DNA from: Pachypanchax playfairii
Lineage: Eukaryota > Chordata > Actinopteri > Cyprinodontiformes > Aplocheilidae
Assembly (NCBI GenBank): GCA_006937955.1
Contig: SSNP01000302.1
Location: 303,963-367,962 of the forward strand
Direction of reading: 5' to 3'
Length of the DNA stretch: 64,000 nucleotides
Part shown: one piece after another, positions 33,580-46,800 of the stretch
How the letters are laid out: each line of letters starts with the position of its first letter
Numbering within the stretch: position 1 is the first letter of the stretch
The notes under the pieces: model-generated
Told to the model about the DNA's origin: nothing
The model's input: the letters and a program-made list of their open reading frames with translations, nothing else
Databases searched by the model: none
Made by a program: the position numbers and the translations under genes

Positions 33580-34384
33580 GAATTATATCAGTGTAAGTCC
33601 CAGTACTTAAAATGAATAGTTTAGTCTATTGGGAAGCTCAATGTGCATTATGTCAGTCATTTAATTTCTCACAACTTCAGGACCACAGTGACAGATTTGG
33701 AAATATAAATATACTAATGAGATTAACAAACAAACACACACACATATACACATATTCAGTCCACCGTGTGTCAGGCAGCAGCAGGTGTTGTGTGTATAAT
33801 TAGGATGTTTTGAAACCTGAGAGCTGGACGGAAAGATTTTCACCTGGCTGCATGGTTTCCATAACAACAAGTTGTCAGCTTAAAAATCCTGTTTTGCAAC
33901 ATACAAAATGCTGAAAAAACATTTAAAAACATTAAAAAACTGCAGGAAGATCATTTACAAAGAGAACTAAGGAAATCAATGAATGTGACATGAGACTATC
34001 TCATCATCAATCAATTCAGTTTGGCAGCAGAAAGACACTGACATGAAATTATCAAGACAAATAATTCTTCAGCTTACTTTCCAAAACAGTTTTTGCAAAA
34101 CTCAAATGAATCAAACCAAAATGAACAAAAACAAAAAAAACAGTGAAAGGAATTGTAAGGCTACAAGTTTACTTGTTTTATTTTCAAGTTTCTAGTGCTG
34201 ACATGATGGTTGACTTGAGACTCCATCTAGTGGACTTAACGGGGAAATGAAATAAAAGTGGTTTAAACCTTTCATGCATGATTTGTGACATCCAAAGTCA
34301 AGACCTTTTTCAAGTATTTTTATTTATCTTATACATCTTCTTAGGTGGATAGCATTCATTTTGATTATTGATTTTTGTAATGCC
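33580..34384. other. Intergenic, no gene seen
   Basis: AT-rich sequence with a short CA run near 33735. Nothing else recognised. Confidence 0.5.
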
Positions 34385-34389
34385 TATTG

Positions 34390-35192
34390 TGTCAGGTGTC
34401 AATTCTGCTGCTGTTTGTGTTTGTGTGAGTGTTTTCACCTGTGTTTCAGGGGCGTGGCAGCCATCATCGGCAGGTGGATCCATTTACCATCATCAGCCTC
34501 TGGGCTTAAGAGGGGAGTGGTTGCAGAGAGCAGGTGCCAGATCATTCCACTCTGCTTAGTGATAAATGGTTGACTCAGTTTATAGAAGTTTATCCTAAAA
34601 GCTTTATTAGATTTAGAACTCGTGTGTGCTCACCCTCACTTGTGCTCTCCCTCAGGATCTCCTCAGCCGGACCTTCCTCCATACCACAGTTTCCACACTG
34701 TGGTCTCCAGCCTCTGCTCCTGACAGCTCCCAGGCTGTCTTCTCCTCCATCCCGAACCTCCTCGGTGGTTCCCACGCCACCTCCGTCCAGGATCTCTCAG
34801 GTGACGGTTTCCATACCAGTCTCCTCTCTGCCTCTCTCTCTCTCTGGATTCCCTTTGGCCTGCCTCTGCTCTGCTCCTCCAGCTCCCAGGATCCACCTGC
34901 CGCACTCAGAGCCTGTCTGTCCACCCTCCGCCGCCACTCACACGCCAGTCTCAGCAGAACTGGCCCCTGCAAGCTTCCTCCTGGACTCCTACAATCCACC
35001 ACAACCACTGGATCGCTCCCGTCAGCACCCGCTGATCTGTTTCCACTGAAGCCGGCAAAATCAGTTTTTACCATTTTATGTGACTGCAATTTATCTGTGC
35101 TTGAGTTATTAAAGACTCTCCTTTTCCCTCATCTCTTGTCCCTGGTCGGGAGTGCTGCTTGATTTAGAGTCCAATACTAGAGAATCATGACA
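34390..35192 (+). mobile_element. Solo LTR (TATTG duplication)
   Basis: Starts TGTCAGGTGTCA and ends GAATCATGACA, 803 bp. Perfect 5-bp duplication TATTG at 34385-34389 and 35193-35197. A TTAAG promoter-like motif near the left and ATTAAAG near the right give a plus orientation. No internal retrovirus-like genes, so it is a product of LTR-LTR recombination. Confidence 0.88.
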
Positions 35193-35365
35193 TATTGTCC
35201 TACACTTGTTTTCTGAGTCCAAATGACTCAAGGAGCAGGTAAGGGTCAGACGTGTATTTGACACATATCAGTGATTGGCAGTCTACAGAGTGACACACAC
35301 TGAATGTGAATCTAAATCTCTATTGTCATCAGGGGCGGACTGGCCGTCGAGAGGTGGCCTGGCTG

Positions 35366-36038
35366 TGTCAGGTTCTCAGCTGTTGGTGTGTGGTGTTGGT
35401 TTGGATTCACTAACCTCTGATTGCAGGGCGTGGCAGCAGGTGATCAGTGCCTCCAGATGCGGCTCGTTACCCAGCTCTCTGTGGCTGGGTATTTAAGAAG
35501 AGGAGGAACTGGAGACAGACGCCAGTTTGTTACAGCTTGATTCCGTCGTGGTCCGGCACGACCGTCTCCTCGTCCCTGGTCCTGGTCTGTCTCTGTTCCC
35601 CTCTGGATCCTCCGCACCTGTCCTGGTCAGACACAACATCGCTGTCACCCCTACCTCATCTGGACTCCTGGATATAAGCTCTCACCTTGGATTACCTGCA
35701 CCACCATCACCCTCTGCTGGAAACACCACCACCACCGCTGGATCCTCCTCGGACTGCCTGCCTTCCCGCACTGTAAGTCTGTGAGCACACTCCCCACGCA
35801 CCGCAACCTGAACCTTATATCATCATCAACCAGTCACTAACCTGTCTCTCCTCCGCTGTCAGATCTCCTCCTTTGCCGTTCCAGTCCCGGATCTCCAGAG
35901 CTGTTATAATCCCTCCGCCTTGTTGTGATTCTTGCACTGTAAATATTAAACACTGTAATCCTGATTCCAAGTCTCCTGTGTGTGTGTCTGAAGTTCGGGT
36001 CTACATCAGAGTTCGCAAACTAACCTCAAAACATGACA
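35366..36038 (+). mobile_element. Solo LTR (GGCTG duplication)
   Basis: Starts TGTCAGGTTCTC and ends AAAACATGACA, 673 bp, with perfect GGCTG duplications at 35361-35365 and 36039-36043. It contains GGGTATTTAAGAAGAGGAGG, a promoter motif shared with the minus-strand LTRs at 40026, 51370 and 54593, so these belong to related families. Confidence 0.9.
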
Positions 36039-36283
36039 GGCTGCCGAACTGACCCGCTTGCGCTTGGGTCAATGGTCAGGTGGAGCTTGATTCTTAAATA
36101 AACAATCCGTCATGCGGCTCATTAGACCATCTTCCCCAGTGACACTCACTGAGATGCAGCAGCTAGAGAGCATGAGAGCACAATCACCCCCCTCCCCTAT
36201 TTCTACATCTTTCACGCTAAAATGAAGCAAGATCGCAGGAGTGGATATTCTGGAGTTTGTTCCATTGAGACCAGAATATAACA

Positions 36284-39200
36284 TGGTGGCAGCGGTAAAG
36301 ACTGAACTGTGAGAACGCCAGAAGAAGTCTGTTGGGGCAATTAGCAGCTAGCGGCTAATCGAGAAGCGTTGCCACAGGACATGGAGGGTCTTAAAGCACT
36401 AGCGCTGGACTCCAGTAACTTGTCGAGGACATGGAACACTTGGAGGGACGAGTTCATGCTGTATGTAGAGCTGACTGTGGATGCAGAGGACGAGCAGAAG
36501 AAAGTAAGCGTGTTCAGTTATGTCGTTGGTGAGAGCGGCAGGGAGCTGCTAGACACGTTGATGGGCGACACGCCAAAGGTGCGGTGGACAGTTAAAGACA
36601 TTATGGACAAGTTTAATGATCACTGCAATCCTGCAGTCAATGAAACTGTGGAGCAATATCGGTTCTTCACGAGAAACCAAAGCGCCAGTGAAACATGTGA
36701 CAGAGTTGAACCTGCTGACCAAAACATGCAATTTCAGAGTATTTCGAGACTCGCTGATTCGGGACAGGCTTGTTTGCGGACATAACAACCCGAGTCTGAG
36801 GGAAAGGCTACTGCGTGAAAAAAACCTGACTCTGGATGTGTGCATACAGCACTGTAGAGCAGCTGAGCTGTCACGGGAGAACAACAGAGCCATCTCAGGG
36901 CCTGCAGTGGAAGAAGTGCATGCTGTGCAGGGAGCAAGGCACCAGAAACAAACTGTAAGTTCTGTGGCAGAGCACATGAAAGGAAGAAAGAAAAATATCC
37001 AGCATGCAGGAAAAAATGCAAAAAGTGTGGTAGAGAAAACCACTTTGCTGTTAAATGCAAAAAGGACTAACGTGCACAATGTGACAGCATGTGAGAGTGA
37101 TGAGTACAAGGACATTCTCTGTGTTACAGAGACAGACTCACAGAGTTCACGTCCATGAAACCCTGAGAAAAGGAAAGGCACTCAACTCTTTGCAGGCATG
37201 CTAATGGGCAAAGACATTGTAAATTTCCAGATTGACTGCGATGTCAGCTGTAATGTTATGCCGATACACATGCTAAACCCGGACATACAATTAGAGGACA
37301 CACAGACAGTCCTGATGTTGTACAACAAAAGTAAGATAAAGCCATTGGGGAAATGCAAAATCAAGCTATGCAACCCAAGAAAACAGAAACTCTATCGCCT
37401 GGAGTTTCAAGTTGTTGACAAAGACTGTAAAGGGCCTCTGCTGGGCAAGAGGGCCAGCGAAGCAATGAATCTCATAAAAGTGCACTATGAAAACATCTTA
37501 AAAATGGACAACATTGTTACATCAAAGCATCCAACAGCCAGAGAGAGGACCATGGATCAGATAAAAGAGGAGTTTGCTGACGTCTTCACAGGAGATGGCT
37601 GTTTGGAGGGACAGTACAAGCTGGAAGTAGATGAATCTGTGAAACCATCACAGTTACCAAAACGACATGTGCCAATTGCAATGATGACACGGTTAAAAAA
37701 TGAGCTTCAAGTTCTTCAACATAGAGGAATCATCACACAAGTTGAATGCAGCACAGAGTGGAATCAGTGGAATGGTTGTGGTGCAGAAGCAGAACGGAAG
37801 CTTAAGAGTGTATATCGATCCAAGACCTCTAAATAAAGCCCTACAACATAGCCATTTCCCATTACCTACAATAGAGGACATTTTGCCAGATCTGTCAAAG
37901 GCCAAAGTGTTTACAGTCTGTGATGTTAAGAGTGGATTCTGGCATGTAAAGCTGGAGGAGAAGTCAAGTTATCTGACAACATTTTCGACCCCAATCGGAC
38001 GCTACAGATGGCTGAGGAAACTCACACAAGCTTTGGATGGACTGGCAAGGATCTACATCATTGCAGATGATGTTCTCATCACAGGGCAAGGAGAGATACA
38101 GGCTGAAGCTGTACAGGACCATAACAAGAAGTTGAGAGTTTTTGACTCGTTGCAGGCACAACAAGTTCAGTATGTCTGACAAGTTCAGACTTAAACAGAA
38201 AGAAACAACTTACATTGGACATCAGCTGACGCATGATGGTCTAAAAATAGACCCTGAAAAGGTGAGGGCTATAAAGCTCATGCAAAGACCTACAGACGTG
38301 AAGGCAGTACAGAGACTGTTAGGCATGGTGAACTACTTGGCAAAGTTTTGCCCACACCTGTCGGATCAATGTGAAATACTGAGACTGTTGACACACAAAG
38401 ATAGCGAGTGGACCTGGACGTCAGCCCATGAGGATGCATTCCAGAAACTGAAAGAGACTATTGCAGAGGCTCCAGTCCTGAAGTATTACTGTCCAGAGGA
38501 AGAGCTAACTGTGCAATGTGATGATTCTGACAAAGGTTTGGGTACAGAACTCCTGCAGAAGGGCAAGCCTGTTGCTTTTGCAAGTCGAGCACTCACACTT
38601 AACAGAGCAGGGCTATGCACAGATTGAAAAAGAGCTCCTGGCTGTTGTCTTCAGTATGGAAAAATTCCATCACTACACATACAGGCATAAGGTGATAGTA
38701 CACAGTGATCACAAACCATTAGAGACTATTGTGAGGAAACCACTGCTGAACTCACCCAAACGGTTACAGAGAATGCTTATGCACATTCAAAAATATGACT
38801 TGGATGTGATTTATGTCCCAGGCAAAGAGATGTTGGTAGCGGACACATCGAGCAGAGCATATCTTCTGGAGAATGCATCACATGGTCCCATAGAGGAGGA
38901 AATAGAGAGCATTAATATGGTCTTGCATGCACCCATCTCACCTGACAGACTGGCTAGGATAGGGGATGTCACACAGGATGACAAAGCATTACAGATCCAC
39001 ATTGACACCATGCGTGAAGGTTGGCCTACTGACAAGAGGAACACTGATCACAACATCATGGCATATTTCTCATTCCAAGACGAGCTGAGCAGTCAAGATG
39101 GACTTGTGTTCAGGGGGGAACAAGTTGTTGTCCCTAATACAATAATACAATGAGACAGGAAGTCATGACCCGACTATACACATTTAGGTGTGGAAGGTTG

Positions 39201-39350
39201 CCTAAGGAGAGCCAGAGAGTGTGTTTATTGGCCGGGTATGAACAAATGAATTAAAACTTATGTAACAAAGTGTGACATCTGCAGATCAGTTGACTGCAGA
39301 CAGCAGAAAGAGACCTTGGTTCTACATGAGATCCCAACAAGACCATGGGT
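36284..39350 (+). pseudogene. Degraded gypsy retrotransposon, 3' truncated
   Basis: A primer-binding-site-like TGGTGGCAGCGG follows a CA-ending sequence at 36283. Gag begins at 36381 and ends in a CCHC knuckle, CKKCGRENHFAVKC (about 37020-37060). The protease signature reads IDCDVSCNV. Reverse transcriptase follows, with IIADDVLITG at about 38050-38080, then RNase H, then the integrase zinc domain ending at TRPWVY near 39350, where the element stops. Frameshifts lie near 36665, 37765 and 38600, and the MPFG-type motif before the catalytic box is deleted. No integrase core or 3' LTR was found. The element is dead. Confidence 0.82.
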
Positions 39351-39617
39351 TTACCTCTCCTTTCCACCGGGTGTGTTAGCAGCGCATTACTGCAGCAGCA
39401 CGTCATACGCAGCTGATACATACCGCTGTAGTCAATAGAACCCTTTTAACCGCATCCGTCAGCAGCACGAGTCGAACACATCTCAGGAGCGACATCTCGT
39501 GGCACACAAAGTGGTTCGGCCACTGCAGTACAGGGACTATGTCACCTAATTCAGTGCTAAACAGCATGTATGTTGTGTGGTGATAAGATTTCTGTTGTTT
39601 GAAAGTATATTTAAAGA

Positions 39618-39621
<4 letters not shown>
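39351..39621. repeat. Unclassified repeat-like sequence
   Basis: A moderately GC-rich stretch beginning TTCCACCGGGTGTG directly abuts the broken end of the gypsy element. It has no coding capacity, and the family is not known to me. Confidence 0.3.

Positions 39622-39653
<32 letters not shown>
39622..39653. repeat. (TA)n microsatellite
   Basis: Perfect TA run of about 32 bp. Confidence 0.95.
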
Positions 39654-39656
<3 letters not shown>

Positions 39657-40025
39657 TATCTCCTAAGCAACCGGGGCGGGACCAAGGCATGAAGGCATTG
39701 ACATTGAGAAACACCCATAGACATAATGGAACTAGACACATGAGAAGTGAAGAAGCAGGAGAAAATTATATTTTACAAAGCAATTTCTGTCTTCCAGAAA
39801 TCCTTTATACAATCTTCTCAGTGTACAAATATACTGTACATATGAGTGTTTTTAACTCTAAATATATGTAATTTTTATAAAATATATATATATTTATTAT
39901 TTGTTGGCACATTATGTTTTTGGTAGGGAGGATGGCACCCTAGCACCTTCTATTGGCCAGCTACCACTGTGAATGTGAGCTCTTAAAATAAACACTGTTG
40001 AAGGCCAGCCAGAGTACTGAAATAC

Positions 40026-40798
40026 TGTCATGCTTGAGGTTTGTTTTGAACTCTGATGTAAACCCAGACTTCAGACACACACACAGGAGTCAGAACTTCA
40101 GATATAAAACAGTGTTTAATATCTACAGTGCACAAAATGACAATGAGCGGAGAAACTACTACGACTCCGGAGATCCGGGACCGGGGCAGCACGGGAGAGG
40201 ATCTGGTAGTGGAGGAGAGACTGGTTAGTGCTGGATAACAGGTGCTGAGGGAATAGTGCAGGTTGCGGTGCGCGGGAATGTGCTCACAGACTTACGGTGA
40301 GGAACAGCAGGCAGCGCGAGGAGGAGATACTGAGGATCCAGCGGCGGTGGTGGTGCGTCCAGGTGAGCGGCAGGTTGTGCAGGTAATCCAGGGTATGAAT
40401 GTGTTTCCAGGGTTCCAGGTGAGACAGGGGTGACAGCGATGTTATGAGACCAGGACAGGTGCGGGAGATCCAGAGGGGAACCAAGACAGACCAGGACCAG
40501 GAACAGGGAGACAGTCGTGCCGGACCACGACGGAACCACGAGCCCTCCGGACGGCGCGGCAGACGGCCAGAGCAAGTGGAGGCGCTCAGGACCAGGACGA
40601 GGACTAGGACTAGGAGGAACGGGAAGGAAAGGAACAGGTAAGTTTACACTTTTAGTTGTTCTCTATAAGTCTCTACTAAATCGGCCACACGTTACCACGG
40701 TTTAAGCTGTAACAAACTGGCGTCTGTCTCCAGTTCCTCCTCTGCTTAAGTACCCAGCCACAGAGGGCTGGGTAATGAGCCGCACCTGGAACCTGACA
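40026..40798 (-). mobile_element. Solo LTR (AATAC duplication)
   Basis: On the plus strand it starts TGTCATGCTTGAGG and ends GGAACCTGACA, 773 bp, with perfect AATAC duplications at 40021-40025 and 40799-40803. The TTAATATCTACAGTG motif near the left and CTTAAGTACCCAGCC near the right show minus orientation. Confidence 0.9.
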
Positions 40799-40979
40799 AA
40801 TACTTGCTTCGTGGTACAATGGATATGTAAAACATTCTCTCTTTAACATCAATGACTGATACTGAATCAGAACTCAACAACAAAAAGACACTGAGCTGTT
40901 TCATTTTGTCCCCATTGTTATATTTCTTAACAACATATTGGGCAACATGACTGGATAACATTTTTAAAGGTACAATAGG

Positions 40980-41450
40980 CAAGAATTAGACCTTGTGTTC
41001 AAATCGGAGTACTGCAGTGCTTGTGGGAAAAAAAAAAAGAAAAAGTCCCCTCTCAGCCACTAACCCCCCCTTCCAGATTTTTCTGCCAGGTTGCCAGTGA
41101 TGGACCAGCAACTCCTTTTGTTATTCTTGTGTTTGTTTAGTTTTTGAAAAGGATGCCATGGTTTCTTAGGTTTACTACAAGTTACCTCAGGGCCGCTTCT
41201 TTTACTGGCTTCCTTTACTGGTTCTGTCCACAGTGCTTCTACTATTTGCTGCTGGTCGTTGTTGAATTGCAGCTGCTTGTGTTGAAGCCTTGCCAACCTT
41301 GCAGGCTCACATTCACTATGTAACCAGGAAGTAGGAATGTGGAATAGCTATTGTAAACAGCATTATGTCCTGTAGCAGTGTTTTTAAAATGATAAAAATT
41401 GATGACCACCCAGCCTGCTGAGATTGAAACCTGTTGCAACGTAACTTTAC
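40980..41450. other. Intergenic, repeat-like, unassigned
   Basis: Begins AAAGGTACAATAGGCAAGAA and contains short A and C homopolymers. It reads like an old non-autonomous element, but a matching inverse end was not confirmed. Confidence 0.3.
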
Positions 41451-41978
41451 TTTCAACATCAGTGGAACATTAGATTGTTGTGTGATTACTGCAAGATTCT
41501 ATAAAATTGTTCCTTTAAATGAACTCTCTGTGAATATGATACTTCACCTGGAATAAAAGACTGTGGATGATGGTGAAATAGGTTTGCAGGCCAGAGCTCA
41601 GTTTGGGTTTCAGTGATGTCACTGGCTTTTAGAGTGACGTGAAGCTGAATAAGACCCATCTGCTGCCTGCTGCTCTTCAGCCACCTCTAACTGGATTAAA
41701 CCTGTTGTGTTTAGGGTCAGAATAGTGATGGCATTATGGTCCGAAAGCGGTCACTGAGGAGTCTGCTGTGTTTCCACTCAGCCAGCTGTTCTTGACTTCA
41801 GTTCAGTCATCTCTCACCACTCCTTCATCTGCTTTAAAATGTTTTTAGGTTCAAAGAATTATTTAAAAAGATGTTATCAATGGGAACATTGAACAAGTGT
41901 TATAGGATTTCACAGATTTTGTTAGGTTATCAAAAATATTTGAATTGAATTGAAAAGTTAACTAAAATTAAAATGATA

Positions 41979-42235
41979 ATTAAAAGTGGGATATGGAACT
42001 CGGAACACAATAACACGGCACAAAGCCTTCAGCCATCTGGGTGCCAGGCAGGTTGGTAGATGTAAACATAATGCCAATGTCGTCCCCGCCAAAATTATTT
42101 TATATTTTACTTCAAATATAATTTTTCAAGGAAGTGCTTTATTTTCATTCTACAACCCTCTAAACATCCCGTGGAGGCATTATTTTGTTAAAAATATAAC
42201 TTTTAATGAAAATGTTCGATATACCACCTTTAATA
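41979..42235. mobile_element. Non-autonomous DNA element, family M, copy 2
   Basis: Ends TTAAAAGTGGGATATGGAAC and ATATACCACCTTTAA, with the same internal motifs as 33054-33579 but about half as long. The TIR similarity and shared core define the pair as one family. Confidence 0.6.
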
Positions 42236-42519
42236 TTACACATTTACTTCAAAAAGAGAAGAGTTCTTATTTGTTTGCTTCTTTTTTGTACAAGTGATTT
42301 ATCTCATTGAAATATTTTATTGCACTTTATTGAGCAGATTATAAGATATAAATTCACTAAACTTGGGAAAGTACTGAAGGCGGTTTGAGATTGAGATACA
42401 TATTTTTTGAGGTTGTTTTATTATTTACACATGGAGCTCAAGTGTTTGATGCTTTTTAAAGTTGATTGATTGTCTTCTTGTGACCAGCTCCTGGCTGAAG
42501 TTGTCAGGCCAGTTTGTTC

Positions 42520-43050
42520 TGTCATGCGTGGAGGTTTGTATGGAACTCTAATGTGAACCCAGACTTCAGACCAACACACAGGAGACTTTCTAAAAGTTAA
42601 ACAGTGTTTAATATTTACAGTGAATGACAATACAGATGAATGTGCATGAGGCAGGAGATCCGGGACTGGAACGGCTCGGGAGGAGAAACAGGTTAGTGGA
42701 TGGTTGATTTTTACTTGAACTGAAGTGCTGTCTTTGGTGCGCGGGGAACGTGCTCACAGAACTTATGGTGCTGAGAAGGCAGGGAGGGCGTGAAGGAGGA
42801 CTGAGGAACCAGCAGTGGTGGTGGTGAGTTTCCAGGCGATGATGATGATGAAAGTAATCCAGAGTCGATGATAGTTTCCGGGTTTGAAGATGAGGCAGGG
42901 GTGACAGTGATGTTGTCGCTCTGACCAGGGCAGGTGTGGGAGATCCAGAGAGGACCAGAGACAGACCGGGACCAGGGAGACGGAGATGGTCGTGCCGGAC
43001 CACGACGGAACCAGAAGCCCTCCGGACAGCGCAGCAGACGGCCAGCGCAA
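42520..43050 (-). mobile_element. Truncated LTR related to the 40026 LTR
   Basis: Starts TGTCATGCGTGGAGG and shares TTAATATTTACAGTG and GTCGTGCCGGACCACGACGG with the copy at 40026. It ends near 43050 without the CTGACA terminus, so its distal third is deleted. No target duplication can be assigned. Confidence 0.75.
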
Positions 43051-43648
43051 AACAGTTAACAGCTAACACAGTATCTTGTTTAAAGACATTTCAACATGTG
43101 TTGGAAGCTTTGATTGATTCACCAACCTTCTGATTGGAAGACTGCTACTCATACACCTGAACTGAACATAAATATTCTTATAAAACCGAATATTCACACT
43201 TCCTGAAACATGGTGTTTTCCTGTGAAGAAAAGAACGAAATGGCTGAGCTGCTCATTACTGTATGAATTTGGCTTATATACATCAAGTTAGATTTCCTTC
43301 CAACCCTCTTAACCTTAATGGGTAGCTTCAGAAGGTTCAGCTGGATTGAAAGTACAATATGCTCGAAAGTATTTTTAGAAAAGGAAAAAATAGATCAATT
43401 GTTCAAAATTAACTGATATTGAAATATTTTTCTATTTATTATTTTCTTTTAACTGAAACATTGAAACATGTGTAATGTTTTTTTTTCTAGAATAGCTTTC
43501 CCAGTTAATTCATTGTAAAACTAAAAAAAAATCTAAAATGTGCTGTCTGTGAGGGAAGACAGCAGCCTGAGGTCAGATTAAAGAAGTAAAGGCCACTCGG
43601 CCATGCCTGAGCCAGGTCGGTGTTAGGGCTTAAAACAGATCTGTCTGA

Positions 43649-43662
43649 GGGTATAAAAACCA
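43649..43662 (+). promoter_or_regulatory. TATA-box promoter of NDRG1
   Basis: GGGTATAAAAACC lies about 155 bp upstream of the NDRG1 start codon. Distance and strand suit a first exon that contains the start codon. The transcription start at about 43680 is inferred. Confidence 0.5.
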
Positions 43663-43812
43663 ACTTAAACACACAATCTGAACTGCTGTTGTAATCTAGT
43701 GTCTGACTATAGGACTGACCAGACAAGACCAGAAAAACAACACTTTTCAAACGGGCCAATTACTGAACAACTATTAATATCTGCTGTGGTCAGTCTGCCT
43801 TGAACTGCAGCC

Positions 43813-46800
43813 ATGGTTCTGGAGGAGAATGATTCTGTCTTTGAGCCTCAGGTCACTGTGAGTATCATCAAAGAATTTATATGAACTTCTTTTGGGTAAC
43901 AATACAAAAGGCAGCCTGGTACATATAGATTTTTCCTCTTGGATAAATGTTGGTGTGCACTATTTTTAGCATTTGGAATGAAAACAAAGGCAAAGTCAAA
44001 AACATTGTACCCAAATAAATCTAATTTGAACAATGCAAATTAACCCCAAAAATATAAGTTTGAAATTGAGCTCATTTGGTTTATGTTCTCAGCTCACAGT
44101 CTGTCTGCCAGAACAACAGACACTCAAGCTAACATGAGTCTGTATTATCTGAATGAAAATGTGTGATTTTATTTTAGGACGAGCATGTTGAGACGCAGTA
44201 TGGGGACTTCCACTGCGTTATGACAGGGACCATAAAAGCAAACCGTCCTGTCATTCTAACCTTTCATGATGTTGGCCTAAATCGTAAGTAACAGCTCTCA
44301 GACACAATAATACAGTGCTTGTTTTTACATTCTGCTAATAAAGTGTTTAAGCTGTCTACACGTTCAAATAGCATTGGTATCAGTGAAAAACCTGGAGTAT
44401 CATAATTCTACAACTGTCATAACTTGTCAGTTTGGAGGACCCAAAGTACTAGCATAAACACAACTGTTCTGGATGGAAACCACACAAGAAAAGAGTCAGG
44501 AAACCTGTAGAGGAACAATGACGAACATGTGCAGGAAAAGCAGTAGCATCTAACAGAGAAGTGTAGAACACATACAGGGAGATGATTTACAGTTAGTGAC
44601 TAGAAACATCATGAGCCAGAGTAAGGAGAACTGAGGGAGGTAAAGAACAGAAAACAAAGAACCTAACTAAAGCCTGCAGCTCCCTCTGCTGTGACTGTTG
44701 GTGACTAACAATGAACAGCCTTCACAAAGGAGTTTCCAAAGTGTCTCAAAACATTTTTTTTAATGGTCTCAATTTCCTCAAGTGAATTGCAGGGCCTTAC
44801 TTTCTTGTCTGGAATTGTAAACATTTTTGGAACAGTTTGCAGGACACATTTTCACTCAAAGTAGTCATAAAGTTGTTGTGGGTGTCACTAATCAATTTAA
44901 TTTCTGAAAGACCAAGTGCAAGAAATGTAAAACAACTTTGGGGAGGGGTTGGGAACTAATTAGACCAAGCTAAGACAAAAAAATCTGACAATCCATGCTG
45001 AAAAAAAATTGCAAATACAAAAAATTAGAATAAAGCAAGACAATTAGGACCTAATTTAGTCTTTTTTTAATAAAATAGTAAGAGTATTTGCACAACATTT
45101 GAGCAAATATCACAATTTCAGCATGTGCAAAACTGACAGATGTATACTAATATGGGAAACAAAAAGTTTGCCATATTTTTTCTCAATATTATTTCTCCAA
45201 CTGATCGCTTACAGTGACAGGTTAGTGATATATACCCAAATACCAAGACGGCAGCATCACTTGTAAAAGTACATTTTAAAGATATTTACAAATATGATGG
45301 AATGCAACTTGTTGGTATTTTTTTTCATAGAAAAATAAAAACAATTTCAATTTAAATCTAAATTCCCTCATTTTTATTTTAGGAATGTGCCACTTTGAAG
45401 GATATTTAAAATTTTGTTTACATCAACAAAGCTGATGTGAGTTTTGTTTCTCTTTGCAGACAAATCCTGTTTTGAAACTCTGTTCAACCACAAGGACATG
45501 CAGGAAATTGTCAGACATTTACCTGTTTGTCATGTTGAAGCACCTGGACAACATGAGGGTGCTAAAACTCTGCCCGCTGTGTGAGTAGAATAACAATGTT
45601 ACTCTCTTTTTGCCCCATGTTTTCCCAAAGCAGTTGTATATTTTTGCTGTATAATTTCATATATATGCATGGATGAACTATGTTTGCTGTAAAATAATAA
45701 ATTTTGACATTTGACCCCTAAGGTTTACCTACCCTTCCATGGAGCAGCTCTCTGACATGCTGCCTGACATTCTGAAACACTTCGGGTGAGACAGGGCTTT
45801 GCCTCTATGGGCTCCTCTCAGAATATCTGATACCAATCAGATATTTGGTCTCTCCTTCTGAGTTAAAAGTATTTTCACTGTGTGCTTTGCAGGCTGCGTA
45901 GTGTGATTGGTGTGGGAGTTGGAGCAGGAGCGTACATCCTGGCTAGATTTGCTGTGAGTTTTAATCATTTTTGTACAGTCAAATACAAATTTGGATGGAA
46001 CTGACCTTAAAAAATGACTTTGATTAAATTTTTACTCAACTTTGGTTCTTTATAGTGTTTACATGTACACCAAACACTGATACATGTTAATTTTTAAATT
46101 TGATGACAATGACAGCTCATTATTCTCTTCTGTTCCCTCAAGAGGGTGTTACAGGTCCCTATACACCAAAACCACAAGACATAAAAACAGTTTTTTTGTA
46201 ATTATGTTATTGTTTTTTAGAGGGAAACCCAGTGTGCAATAAGTCCAAGGCTAAAGGTGATTGAGTGTAAATTTCCATGTGTATTTAACATACTTGGCCA
46301 AATAAACCTGATTCTGATTCTAGTTATGAGAGACATTCTAGACACAAATGATACGCTCACTGTGTGACACTTCAGTGGAGCTTCAGCAATTACATGGGTG
46401 TTTCCCACTCTCTAAACTGACGGGACATAGAAAATAAGGAATATCAACTAAGGAAAGAGAACTCTATGCCCTAATACATAACAGAATAATTACATAACGT
46501 TGTTGTTTGGAACACTAATGATATTCGTGTGACTTACACTGTGTATGAGATTTGTGTAAAGGTGACTTGACTTTGTCACATTATTATATTGGCGGGCGGC
46601 ATAGTCTAGAGGAAGGGCAATCACCCTTCATTCGAAAGATGGCAGGTTCGATCCGCAGTGCCGGCAAGCTATGTTGAAGTATCCGTGGGCAAGATACTGA
46701 ACCCCAAAACTGCCCCCCGGGCGCTGTTCAATATGGCTGCCCTCTGCTCCTCACCTGCAAATGCAGAGCCAAATTTCCCCAGGAGGGATTAATATAGGAA

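Noticed and set aside
34652..35089. Long overlapping frames on both strands rich in Ser, Pro and Arg
   Set aside because: They fall inside a solo LTR; GC-rich LTRs give stop-poor frames by chance.
46590..46665. tRNA gene suggested by box A and box B
   Set aside because: No folded acceptor stem or anticodon arm could be drawn, and a SINE body follows directly.
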